A stretch of DNA of 64,000 nt from Siderastrea siderea (taxonomy: Eukaryota; Cnidaria; Anthozoa; Scleractinia; Rhizangiidae): contig OZ034968.1 of the NCBI GenBank assembly GCA_964030785.1, positions 26,054,686 to 26,118,685 of the forward strand, given 5' to 3'. Shown here one piece after another: positions 1 through 12,800 of this stretch; within the stretch, counting starts at the first letter, position 1; each line of letters begins with the position of its first letter. The notes beneath the pieces were generated by a model. The model made no database searches. It saw only the letters and a program-made list of their open reading frames with translations, and was not told the origin of the DNA. A program made the translations under genes and the position numbers.

Positions 1-3000
1 CCCAGGTTTCTCCAAGGAACGGTAGTGGTTTTACATCCGGGATAAATTGGAGAGATAAGTTTACAAAATGTATCAAGAGAGGGAAAGAAGCATGTTCGCA
101 AATCACTATAAAACATATAAACGTTTAGGTTTTTTTAATAATTAAAATGAGGTGTCATAACAACAGTATTTAAAATGTCCTCATTTTACTGCTTCCCTAC
201 CAACAGTGTTAAAATGACATATTTTACCACAAGACACTTGATTTTTATTTACACTCAAACAAACTCCATAGTCTAGCAGATAGGTGAAACTATTCTGCAC
301 TTTATGATAAAAGCATCAAACTTGTCACACTAATACTATGTATCGTAGGGAACGTTTTAAAGATTAGAGGCAATCTGGATAGGATCTGTGGCAGCTGGGA
401 AGGGGGGGGGGGATTTTTCAATATGGCCGCCATTCAGACTATAAAGACTGTTATTGGAAAATGAAACAAAGTTAACTTGATACAGTGTTGAATTGTCATT
501 TTAGTTATGTCTGCTTGTTTAATTTCCCATCAAAACAAAACATAAACACTTTTCGGGCTGATTTAACTAAGTTTTATGTTAAGTCACAAGTATGCAAATT
601 AGATATCTAATTAATTCAACTGCACTGGTCGAATCATTTAACCACAATTTCGTTTTCTCCTCAATAATTTTGGTGGCCACTTTCAAGCTTACCTGTTTAA
701 CTATTTCACGGAAGAACTATGATGCAGTTAAAGACCGTAGAAACACGTTAATACACACGCTATTTATTCATTTATTTGTTTTTTATTTTCCATTTTCATC
801 AGTTTAAGTCAGCCACAGTAACGACACTAACACAGTAATTGCCAAAACAGATTTTCATCGGCAAATTTACTCCTTCGTCTATAGCCTTTACAGCTCTCGA
901 CTAACAGATTCAGTCTGTTAATTACATTGGAATTTTGTTGGACTGCACAGTTAAAAGAGCACCAGGCCCACAAATAGCCAGCTGGGTATCCTGTCAGTGT
1001 CTAAATGAGGGATTACGGAAGAGACTTCTGTGCAGATAAAGTAGTAATTTGAATTGTTTTATAACATCTTCTCTGAAAAACGTCTTCTTTCGTGCATTAA
1101 TCACCTTATTATCAGATGTTAGAAGTAGCGATGAGCTCTAATTCTTTAAGTCTGTGTGTGCTGCTGTAAATTGCGTGCCTTGTCTGTGCAAACATATGCA
1201 ATGCGGGCATACATATAGCATCAATGTGCATACTCTATAGCGATCTAGCCATGCACCTTCTTCTTTCCGTAAAACACGGCATGGTGCCACATCTAGTACA
1301 TGGTGCACGCATTGCACCTGTTATTGTTTGACGAACTGAACTGCGCGAGTTACGTAGAGTAGCGAGTAAACATCCTGTCCGCATTCCAGTTTGTTAGCTG
1401 ATATCGACTTCAAACATCGTCTGTAACCAGTCACCGTCTGCGGTATGAAGTAGCACAATCCGTTAAGAGTACAACTCGCTCGATAGTTTGTAAACTTTAA
1501 GCATTATTATCTCATCTAGGTGCAAGCCAAGGACACGTGCCTCGTTGCAATTCTAGGATATAAAATATCATTTTTTACTTCTTAAGTCTTCCAACAGAAG
1601 TGTTCTTTAACGGTGGATTGATCTAGCCATCCCAGGCCGGGACGTCAAACTCCTTCCGTCTGCCAGAAATGATATTGAAATCGTTATGGTGCGCCCTTAG
1701 TATTCGCACAACTCAGCGCAGCTCGGTCTCGCGCTGAGAGAATTTTATACCTTAGATGCAATGCGTAGAACTATTACATAGAGTACGAGTGCTAACCTAG
1801 TGTGCATGGAAGGTTTCCTTGGCATTTAATGCTTTCAGGAATGAATCTGCATATCCGGTTGTAGTATGTTTTCTTATACAAGTACCGGAATAGAATCCAT
1901 GAATACAAAATGTATATATTTCCACATGCTTTAAGCAATACAAGTGAGTTGTCCATGCAGGTAACACCCACGATGGCCACCTGGGTCAAATCAACCATAC
2001 CGTAAACTGCCGCTTTTAAGCCGCCCCCCCCCCCGGTTATGGGCCCATCAACCTGTAAACAAAAAATACATCCGGTTATAAGCACCCCTCTAGCTTTTCT
2101 TGTTTCCTTAATATTAAGCACTCTCACAGAAAACTGCGAAGGTGAGCTCTAAGCTTCTGTTTCGTTACGTTACGGTTACTTTCGTATTGTTACAGTTTTG
2201 GGTTTGTTGTTAAAATTGAAATGAATTCAATTTATTATGACGTTTCAAAGGTTAATCGAAACTGGTAAATTAAAAAAGGTATTTCGATCAACACTGCTGT
2301 GGCTCATTTCGAAACGTTTTTTTTTTATTCCGCTTATAAGCCCCCCCCCCCGGATGTTAGCCCCTCCGTTTATAAGCCCACCCAAAACCCCTTACGAAGT
2401 TGTATAAGCCCAGGGCTTATAAACGGCAGTTTACGGTATCCTCTTCACACAGTGGAGTTATCTGCAATAGGTATCTATGGCTCTTTAGTTACTCTTGTAG
2501 TTGGTATAGTGGATAAACAATAAATAATTATCCAAAAATAGGACAATCAGTATCACTTAAATTTTTAACTGCATAAGTCAAGACCTAATTCAAGACGCTT
2601 TTTTTTTTCATTTCTGGCCATATTTCAGCCCCCAAGAAAAATAACGCAGTGTCGTGCATTCTTTTACCAATTAGAAAACACAATTTATGGTCGTCTTCGT
2701 GTAAAGTTTGAGACGATAGTAGCGAAAAAATAAGCTACAACTACGCTATCATCAAAGGTGAATTAATTTAAAAATTTCTGATTTGCATAATTATGACCTC
2801 AGAATAATCTTTTCAATTTTCCCTTCTCAGAAACCCTCTATGCCACTTTTGATAGCATTATTTCAATCTTTTAACGTATTTCAGTAGATCGTCACGATCA
2901 GACTTTGTTTTGTACAATTATGCTGTATGTTTTCACACCAAAGAAGTATCGCTGGCGGCGGCCATTTTGAATAATTACCTCCAATACTTTTACCACCCTC

Positions 3001-3160
3001 TCCTGGCTGACACAGAGCACATCCCGATTGCCTCCAATCTTGAAAATGTTCCCCATGATGTCTTGTGTTAACGTGCCGAGTTTGATGCTTTTATCATAAA
3101 GTGCAGTACTCACCCCTGATTTGACACTTATCTGCCAGACTCCGTTTTCGTTTCCTTCAG
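1..3160. other. Intron upstream of aminopeptidase exon a: inverted-repeat element
   Basis: No coding exon is seen. The block about 290-440 recurs inverted at about 2935-3118; both contain ctgcactttatgataaaag and a ggaggcaatc-like stretch. The outer ends gtctagcagatag (271) and the complement of ctgccagac (3131) extend the match. This suggests an element of about 2.87 kb (roughly 271-3140) with 150-200 bp diverged terminal inverted repeats, a nested MITE at 1998-2438, and poly-C/G tracts. The short frames inside look random. Confidence 0.55.
1998..2438. mobile_element. MITE-like element with TACCGTAAACTGCCG termini
   Basis: Left end TACCGTAAACTGCCG and right end CGGCAGTTTACGGTA are exact inverted repeats bounded by TA. 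Inside each terminus is a tataagcc/ggcttata motif with C-rich tracts. About 441 bp, no ORF. TA ends suggest a Tc1/mariner-type mobilisation, but this is inference. It lies inside the larger inverted-repeat block. Confidence 0.7.
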
Positions 3161-3226
3161 AGGTACCTCACCAAACACGCCTACGGCAACGCAGAAACGG
3201 ATGACTTGTGGGATGCAATGGCTGAG
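3161..3226 (+). CDS. Aminopeptidase exon a (first in window)
   Basis: Twenty-two codons beginning [20 protein letters not shown]. Acceptor ttccttcag and donor GAG|gtaggt, phase 0 at both ends. This is the helix that follows the zinc-binding region in M1 enzymes. It begins only about 20 bp beyond the end of a large inverted-repeat element that fills the upstream intron. Confidence 0.88.
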
Positions 3227-6200
3227 GTAGGTTTCAAAAAGCGCGCACACCTGGTGAATTGACGTTTGACGTTTTTGTTACGTGGTGTAAACTGTTTTGT
3301 ATTGCCCTCTTTAAATAAAGATAATTGCTTTATAATTTCTTGCTCAATACAAATTTATCTGTTCATCTTCCTAAAGGCCAGCAAAGCGGCAGGAAAAGCC
3401 CAAGATATCCGTAAGATGATGAACACTTTCACTCTGCAAATGGGGTACCCAGTGGTCACCATAACAAAATCCAGCAAACAAGACATCTACAATGCGGTGC
3501 AAGATCGCTTTCTCTACCTCAAAGATCCAAACGCAAACTACTCTGGCTCTCCTTTTGAGTAAGCCCATTATTCTTTAGTGCTTCTGGTTGTCTTAAGTCA
3601 ATCTCTTATAGGTCGGAAAGAGTGCTGACGTGCGGTACCGCTCAGGTGGTTATCGGGGGGGAGGGGCACTCCCTTATATAAGCTAGGTATGTATGTGCAG
3701 CGCTAAAGGGTACGTTTTTTTGAACCATTTTGTTCGGAAAAAGGGCATAGATTTTGACAATTTTGGTCTGAAATATTAAGGGTAAGGTTTGTGCGTTCTG
3801 GTTTGGAATTGGCTTTCAGAAGAGGCTACTTGGTTATTATTATCGCCTCTGGAGAGGTTTGTTTTGATTAATATCATGAGATTGAAGCCCTATTCAACTA
3901 TTTACGAAAGTCGAGTCAGTTTCTGGACAGGTCTGAAATAGGGAATGAAATTTTGGGTCAGATCTGAAGTAGGGTAGGGAGAATCACAATTTTTTAATTT
4001 AGTTCTGAAATGGGGTAAGGGTTTCAAGAAATGCACCGCTCACCCCCCTTACCCCCCGAAAAAATTTCGGAGAGTCCCCCTGGGGGGTCGCTCGAGAGAC
4101 CACGCTAGGGCGCGCTAGGTTAAAGGCCGGTAGTGCTTAACAATCTGAAGTAACTGCCACGGTAAACTGACATTATAGAAGGGAGATGCATTAACCCTAT
4201 TCAGACCGGGGGGGATGGGTTTGAGGCCCGCCTCAACTTTGAAGTTGTGTAATTTCATAACCGTTTACACTATTACCACTAAATATGTTACTTTTCCTAT
4301 ATATTTTTTTTTTTGGAAACATTTTGGCATGAGTGTCCTGTGTCCAGCAAATCTGACGTTGCCATGGCTACCGCTTTGTGACAGCCATGTTTTTAAAAAA
4401 TCACGATTCTCGCTTTAATCGCTACTATTTTAATTTGTATTTTAACATTAATTGTAGCAGCAATTTATCATTTAGGAATAACCGCTCACTAATAAAAAGA
4501 AATTTAACGCTACTTTGAGGAAAACGTGAAATTTAAAAAGTGAAAATCCAAGATTTAACTGGTAAAAAAGGTGATTTCTCGCTATAAATTCACTTTTCGC
4601 CGTAAATGTCAAGTGAATGACATTGTTAATTACTAAATTAACGTTTTACAATCAACTGGCTTCATTTTATTGTCTATTAAGTAAAGCAGATGAATTTAAA
4701 GAAATTCAAAATGGCGGATTCAAGATGGCGGACACCAAAATGGCCATTTTATCTCTAATATATAATTTATCTGCATAATTTCATATCTTCCAAAAACACA
4801 TTCAGGAAATATATTATAGATGCCCTTTATACCCGATAAAAGTATTTTTACTCCTCCAGGTACAGTAGTCAGTAAATTTATTGCTTGTTTAGAGCTTCTA
4901 AGTGAAACATTGAGTGTACGTTTATGACGTAGCTATGACGTCACATATCGTTACTATGGTGACAAAATGTCTTAACTCGTTAGCGTTTGTGTAAGCATCG
5001 ATCTGTGAAAATTTTTTCAGAGTTGTTATCATTTGTTTATGACATGTACGGAAGGTCATGGCTTCGATTCCCGTCGGGGACTCAGATTTTTCCTTGTCCC
5101 ACGCTCGCGACATGTTGATTATTCCATCTTTTCTGACATATGTATTGTTGGTAGTTTCAGTTGGTTATTTCAATACTCGTTACGTCATAATGACATCATT
5201 ACTGTTACCAGTAAAGATATAACTCTTAAGAGACATTGGAAGGTTTTTGGACGTGCTGCTGTTAAAGGTTTGCGAATACGCATTCAAAACTGATGGAAAT
5301 ATTGATTACGTTATTACATTAAATACGTTTTTAGGCAATAAATCAGTCATATAAATGACGTCATAATCTCATTTGCCGTACCTAAACTATATATGAAACT
5401 CAATACCAGAATCTGTCCGCCATCACGATGATTTTGCATGCAAACTTTAAGACTGCTATAAGGACGTACTTATTTCTAGCCTGAAAAATAGCCGGTGTTT
5501 CACGAGGTCGCCACTTGAGCCCTCGCGAAACGACGTCTGAGTAACGAGTGCAGAAATTCCATACTGATGACGTGTCTCTACCCAGATCTTGGTAGTGTTT
5601 CTAATTGGTTAGAATTTTCTTTCAACCAATCAGAAGCACTACCAAGATCTGGGTAGTGAACGTCATCAGTATGGAATTTCTGCACTAGTTACTCAGACGT
5701 CGTTTTCGTATATGTATAGTATTTCGTGCATATATTAAAATATGTTTTGTTAGTTAGTATTTTTATATATTTATCTTTTTATTTATCATATGAATTTCAG
5801 TTAGTATTTTTATAAATTAAGTTGTTTTTATCACTTTTGTAAATTTTTAATTTCCGTTTGAACTATACCGTTGTAAAGAGCCATGAGCCTATGGATATGG
5901 CGCTGTAGAAATCCTTTTTATTATTATTATAAATTACGTCATACACGTCACAGTGACATCGCAGTATTTGTAGTGATTAGAATTAGCGCGTACACTAGTC
6001 GGTGCAAATTTGGTGGCTATAGCGTAAGGGGTTTTCAAGTTACATGGCGGGGGGGGGGGGGGAGGGTAGCTTCTGAAGGTCGAAAAAGTCCGGTCTGAAT
6101 AGGATTTAAGAAACGACCGGCGTAGACCACGATGTTAACGAATACCTAACCTTTATGCCTTTACGTTATAGTTACAAGTGGATGATTCCGTTTTCGTATT

Positions 6201-7601
6201 ACACCGGAATTATAAAGACAAGTCCTCCAAGAGAGACCATATCCAAGATGATAAATAAGGATTCAGGTAATGTCTAAAGATTGTGTTGAGGGCTGGATTT
6301 AGTTGGGCTGTACCGGACTCGTATATTCAGTCTTTAGTCTGCTAATAAGAGTCTGGGTGAGGAAAAACAAACTGCCGCTCAAGGCATCTTCAACGCAGTT
6401 CTCAAAGGTGTCAAAAGGTGCGCACTGTGATACGCGTGCGAGTTATTTGAACAGATCAGCCATTAACTTACATTTATTTCTTTATTTTCGCTCCCAGCCC
6501 AGTTAAACCAACAAAGAGAAAAGGCATTTATCATCAAAAATCTAGGACTTGACCGTAGCTTCATTATAACAACTGAAGGTGGCATAGGTTTGGAATTACG
6601 TCAGCGCGGGCAATTAAGATAGTTTACTAATTACGCGCTAGGATGGTGACTTGCCGAAAGTGATTAGATTGGTAAACTCAACGTATATTCATTCTACCAC
6701 ATGTTTTTTACCGTAGAGTGAGAATATCTCATGCAATACAAATTATAGACAAGAAACTTTATTCCAGGTTATATCTCTCTACCCATTTCTATAAATGGGT
6801 ATTAGCGTACCGTTAGCGAATCCTATAACCCTGCGATGGACTAGCATCCCATAGAGATGAGGGGGTAGTAGTAGTGCTCCTAATCGTTTCATGCTAAACA
6901 AAAAACCGGATCTAAGCACCCCTGATGAACCTCCTCTCTCGTTCAGTTGTTTGGCAGGATACAAGATTTCCTCACAGGCACTCTTAATGTTAGACATGTT
7001 TGGTCCAATCGTCCGGGCGAATACCTTACAGAGAGGCAAAAACCAGGTTTACAGTTGTGTGATCTGTAAATCCTTAACCGTAACTTTCATTTTTTTTCCA
7101 GTTGAAATATCTTGGGACGGAAACGGCTGGATAAAGGGAAACATAGGGCAGACTGGTTTCTACCGGGTCAATTACGAAGAGAGCAACTGGGACGCACTAG
7201 CGGCGCAACTCAGACGCGGTGATCACAAGGTAAAAACAGCTAAGAGCTTAAAAGAATTGATAACAATTTCAAATATTATAGTAGGAAACAAACCGTACAT
7301 GGAAAGTTACAAATGCATTTCGATTTCACTATAACAAACGATCTGGAGGAACTTGCAAGATTCATTCATTCGTTGACTCACCTTTTTTTAATTACTTCCT
7401 TCTGTTATTTGGTGTTTATCCTTTATTGTACATGTAACTAGGCCAATGCCCCCTTTTGGAGAGTGTAAGGCACAAAAAGGATATACTTTTACTGTTACTG
7501 TTACTGTTACTGTTGCTCGCTCACTCACACACTCACTCACTCACTCACTCACTCAATCACTCACTCACTCACTCACTCGATCACTTATTCAGTCTGATTC
7601 A

Positions 7602-7632
<31 letters not shown>

Positions 7633-9839
7633 AGTCAGTCAGTCAATCAGTCGGTAAGTCAAAGACAGAAAAAGTAGCTTATGAATTACAATATTGTGTA
7701 ATTGAAGTATCAAATACTTTTGCAGGTGTTCAACGCCACAGACCGCGCCGGACTGATTGATGACTCTTTTAACTTGGCGAGGTAAAAAGGAAACTCCCAA
7801 TTAAATCTGATGCCCATACATCTTACGGAAGTTGGTTCGAAACATTGTTGTTTGTTGTTGTTCCCTTACAGAACCCACTTTGCTTTGCACGGCCTCCCTC
7901 CAAAAACAAAATATTTCGGCTTCCTTATGTTACTTGGCATGGCATTCATTTTCATGAAAAGCTCGCGGAAATATTGACAGCACGGCGTGATTTCTAAGCA
8001 AGCTTTGAGTTCTCCGGTTTTTCTTCTTAAGCTGAATTTTTTGGGAAGAGGAAGGGTCAGCTATCCGCACTTTACAAAGCTACATGTGCAAGAAAAAATG
8101 GCGGAGCTTGGCCGAGAAAGTCCTGTGAAACAGTGCACATCGAAGACGGGCAATTTATTTGCAGCTCGTATTAAGCATGTATGAATTTTTAAGTGTAGTT
8201 TATTGATTGCTTTAACACCTCCTAAATTTGTATTTGACTGTCCTTGTGCAGCGTCGGCAGTTTTCCTTTCTGCGTTCAGCAGCTCAAGAAGTCTTGGGCA
8301 AGGGAGGGGGGGGGGGGGGCTTGGTACTTATTAATTTGTGAAAATACTCTCGTTTAAAAAAAAAGAAAGAAAGAAAGAAAAACGAAAAAAGATAAAATAT
8401 CAATTCCCCGCTGAGTATCGAACCTGAGAATCGAACTTGGCCCGCCGGCAGCGCAGGCCGGCATCTTACTCCTCGGCCACAAACGCTGACACAACTTAAT
8501 GTGGTTAATTTAACTACTTAGCTGTTTTTCCGTGACAAGATACCTATCGACATGAACATGCTGGTGTTTTTCCTGGGAAAATGTGTTCGAGCCGCCGCAA
8601 AAACCATGGTTGCGGACAGACACAAGCAGTAGGCACTAGCTCTGTCAATTTGGCGTCGGGACGGCTGCGAAATGCTGCGAGCTCAAGAGTTGGGCCGACC
8701 TAGTTTACAGCAGAGCCGAAGTCCTCAAAGGCAAATTTTGTAACTTGAACTTTTTGCCTTCCATCAAAAAGACAACTGAATATTCTTTTGAACTTTTTCT
8801 TTCCAATTATAGATATTTGATATCTTTTCTCGAGTTTAAAACTTCAACACTGTCGAACAATCGTTTTGCTGCAATGGTTGCCCAAAAGCACCGCGCGATT
8901 TCCCGCCAAGAAAAGAGGACATTCTCCTCCCCCGGTCCGGCTGCCTTGGGACTGCCCTCACCCTCCCCCAGAGTCTGCATGGACGGACGTACGTACGTAC
9001 GGGCATACGCTGACGTCAGAACCAAATTTTCTCCCATCGATAGGTTACCAAATTTGCTTAGCAATGGTGCTCCGCTGGCGCGCTACGCGCGTGGGCTCCG
9101 CTATTAAATCATTTATCCGCAGCTCACATACATGATTTTTTCATAGTTTCCCTTTCAGTATCAAAAGGGTAGCCATCTGTAAATATTATCCAGGAATTCA
9201 CTTGGCTCACAAATTTGTGATAATAAGTTATAACCACGCGATTGTCTGTCATATAATGGAAAAAAAAACACGCAGATATGCGCTTGTCATTAATAGACAC
9301 TCTACACCGCCGGTATAGTCTAGTCTGTATATCTAGGTTTTGAGTGACACATCCGGCTGCACCGCAGGATAGTCATTAACTGCAATTAACTGATTTTTTT
9401 TTCTTAGAGCCAACTTGTTAAATCACACAAAGCCCCTTGACTTAGCACTGTATCTTACCAAAGAAGAAGACTATGTTCCTCTCTTAGTGGCCATAAGGAA
9501 GTTCTCAGCCATACTGAAGATTATACCCACCATCCGACCAGTTTATAAACATCTGCAGGTAAAGGGAAGTAGTGCCATTGATGTCATTTAATGTTTGTCG
9601 TCAATTACGCGACCTCACAAGGTAATGAAACAACAACAACAGTAATATCAACAACATGATGACAACGACAGCGATGAGGGTGACGATGTTGCACAACTGA
9701 AACAATACTCTACATCGTGCGGAATTTCAAGGACTCTAGCCTGCGTGGGTGATAATGTTAATAAACATCTCTGTTTAAAAAGAGTAATCACCTAAAAGCA
9801 ACAGAGGAAAAGCTATGGTCCTCATTAAAAAGGGTAGAA

Positions 9840-9895
<56 letters not shown>

Positions 9896-12800
9896 CTCGA
9901 CAATGCCGTTTCTTGTCTTATAAATGACTAAATATCAGTTTATTTACTTAGTTTTTACTTTTGAATTTTGTCGGATTTACGGCTGTTTGTATTACTCCTA
10001 CTCACCGCCTCCTTTTCCTCAAACGGGGCTTGAGCTCATTTAATATTGATCTTATATCAATTATACTATACAGAAATACGTGGAATATTTAACCAAAGCC
10101 CAGTACTACAAGCTTGGAATGAAAGACCAAGGAACTGATTTGGAAAAGTATGCAGAATTGAGATTTCGTGATTTTATTGCTTAACTTGTTAATCAGGACG
10201 TAGTATCATTAACAAAAACCTATTAAATTGAACTAAGAACCATCCTTAGTATGACTCCGACAGTCTATGACTCCTACATTTGAACTGTTTCCCTCTCTCC
10301 ATTGTATAGAGAACTGCCCCCAGTTAGCTTAATTATTCAGCCAGATATAATGACACTCTATAAAGTTCTTCATTCATTCATTCATTCATTCATTCATTCA
10401 TCCATCCATCCATCCATCCGTCCATTCATTCATCCATCCATCCATCCATCCATCCATCCATCCATCCATCCATCCATCTACCCATCCATTCATTCATTCA
10501 TTCATTCATTCATTCCTTCCTTCCTTCCTTCCTTCCTTCCTTCATTCATTCATTCATTCATTCATTCATTCATTCATTCATTCATTCATTCACTCATTCA
10601 TTCATTCATTCATTCATTCTCTCTCTCACCCAAACAATCACTCATTCGTTCATTCAACAACGTAAGCAATAATTTACTGAGCTAATTTAAAAACTGAAAC
10701 AAGGGTCCTTAAAAGACTTGTCGCCAGGTTTTTTTTAACTCTGTGTAACTTTCTCTTAAGGAATAGGGTTCTTTTCTGAGACTGTAGTGTGCACAAAATA
10801 AGTTTTAATTTAACGAGGCAATAACTGCCAACGAAATCTTCACGCAGATTTCATATGTGCGTCACGTATAAAGATTTTCTTTTTCACTCGATGATATTGG
10901 ATAAAGAAATGTTGATTAGCTACATTAGTTCTTGAGGCTTAAATTTCATTTCCTTATTCAGGAACTTTGCTAGATTTTTTAAGAAGAACTAAACTAACGT
11001 AACTAATATTGCATCATTCAATGCTTAAAATTGTTGTAATAATTGCTTTTAGATTCAAGAGAACTCTATTGATTGACGCTAATTGTGCAGCCGGTGTGTC
11101 ATCATGCTTGGGAAATATGACGCAAAAGTTCCAACGGTGGATGATGGACCCCATCGCAAATGCGTGAGTTTTACCATGAAATTATTTTCGGCGAGTTCAG
11201 TAACAGCAAGCAGTAATATTTTTATGCAAGCGAAACGCAAACAAATGCACTGTTTAAGCCTTTAAGCCCTGACAGTGATGAAAATAAAATTTCTCTTTAC
11301 ATTATCACTACTTGCTCGAACATTCAAGTGACGAGAATAAAGGAAGTGATCACTAAGGATAGGATGTCTTCATATTGAGACCAATTCTCCTTATTAGTTC
11401 TATGAGAAATTTATGGAGAACAGTATAAGGAGAATACGTATTTTTATATCAGGGCTTAAAGGGTAAGTCGGGTACAACTTGTTCTCAGTACAGTTTAGCC
11501 TCGGTTGCACACAGTCGTATTTTCATTCTTAGCGCCTTGGTTATTGTTCTGGTCAACTCTTTACAAGGTTTTTAAATCAGTTATCGTTGATTTGATTAGC
11601 TTCGCTGTTTTCATCTTTTAAATTTGGTGATCTCGTTTCAGCATTACGTACTTGTCTTTTGTTGACCCGTCTCCTGTTTTACCCGCAGGATGAGATTACC
11701 TTTCCCGGCTTTTATTTCTTTTATTTCTTTGTAGTGTACCAGCAAACCTAAAAGCCTCGGTTTATCACTTTGGAGTAGTAACTGGTGGAGAGAAGGAATG
11801 GGATTTTGTCTTCAAACAGTTCGCAAGTACTAATGTAGTATCAGACAAAAATATCCTATTGTACGCTATGGCGGGAGCTCAGGAACGTTGGCTTATTAAA
11901 AGGTGGTATCATTTGACTGATACGTTTTTTTGTAAAATCGAGTCCCTTAAATAGGGCTTTAACTTGGTTGCTATATGTTTGCTGCGAAGCTGACTAATTC
12001 AGACTGCGTACGTGACCAGCCTGGATTGCATGGATGAATGAATGAACGAACGAAACAAACGAACGAGCTAATGAACGAACGAACGAGCGAACGAAAGAAT
12101 GAACCAAATGAACTGAATGAACGAATGAACGAAGGACCCTGCAACAGGACCCTGTCTTCTTGACTACGGTATAATGATATGATTTACGATCAGTGAACAG
12201 GCGATTCGTTCTCGCGCCTTTTACCTCTTTTGATTTCGTTAAATTAAATCCGAGTATAATTTTTTTTAAATTTTTTTTTACAGGTATCTTAACTACGCTA
12301 TGGATCCTTCCAAAATCGGTCCCCGTTATCTTTCTTATGTGTTGCGTTACATTGCTGACAGTAACGCACTGGGGGCTGACGTCGCGTGGGATTTCTTTCA
12401 ATTGAATTGGGAGAAAATATCAAACATGTGAGTATTAATTACTGTAATGGTCCTAATCGTTTTGGGCAAGCGACCAAGTCGTTTTCCCTCCAGAAAAAAT
12501 GTTAGAAGGCCCACGATTCCTTCTTGTTTACGGCCTCGATCGAGGTCGAAGACAAGCAACAGTCAGATTTCTGTACCGCGCTGGGGCAATGATCAGAACG
12601 TGAAGGTTGCAGCGCTATGTTCCCAGGATAAAATGGGACACCTACGTAGTATCCTTTATCTGCTTACAAAAAAGAAGAAATTGACATCGAACGGGACCAC
12701 GTACAGTGCGAACAAAAACCCTTTGAACCCTGAATGTCGGCTGAAGAACTGCAATTTGTGGTCTACAAGATGACGTACATATTATGGGTTGCCACGCTAC

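Noticed and set aside
5033..5293. ORF of 86 codons containing a tRNA B-box-like stretch
   Set aside because: Intronic repeat sequence; no A box and no protein similarity recognised.
10302..10685. ORF of 127 codons with IHPSIHPS repeats
   Set aside because: Translation of a tetranucleotide microsatellite; no coding signal outside the repeat.
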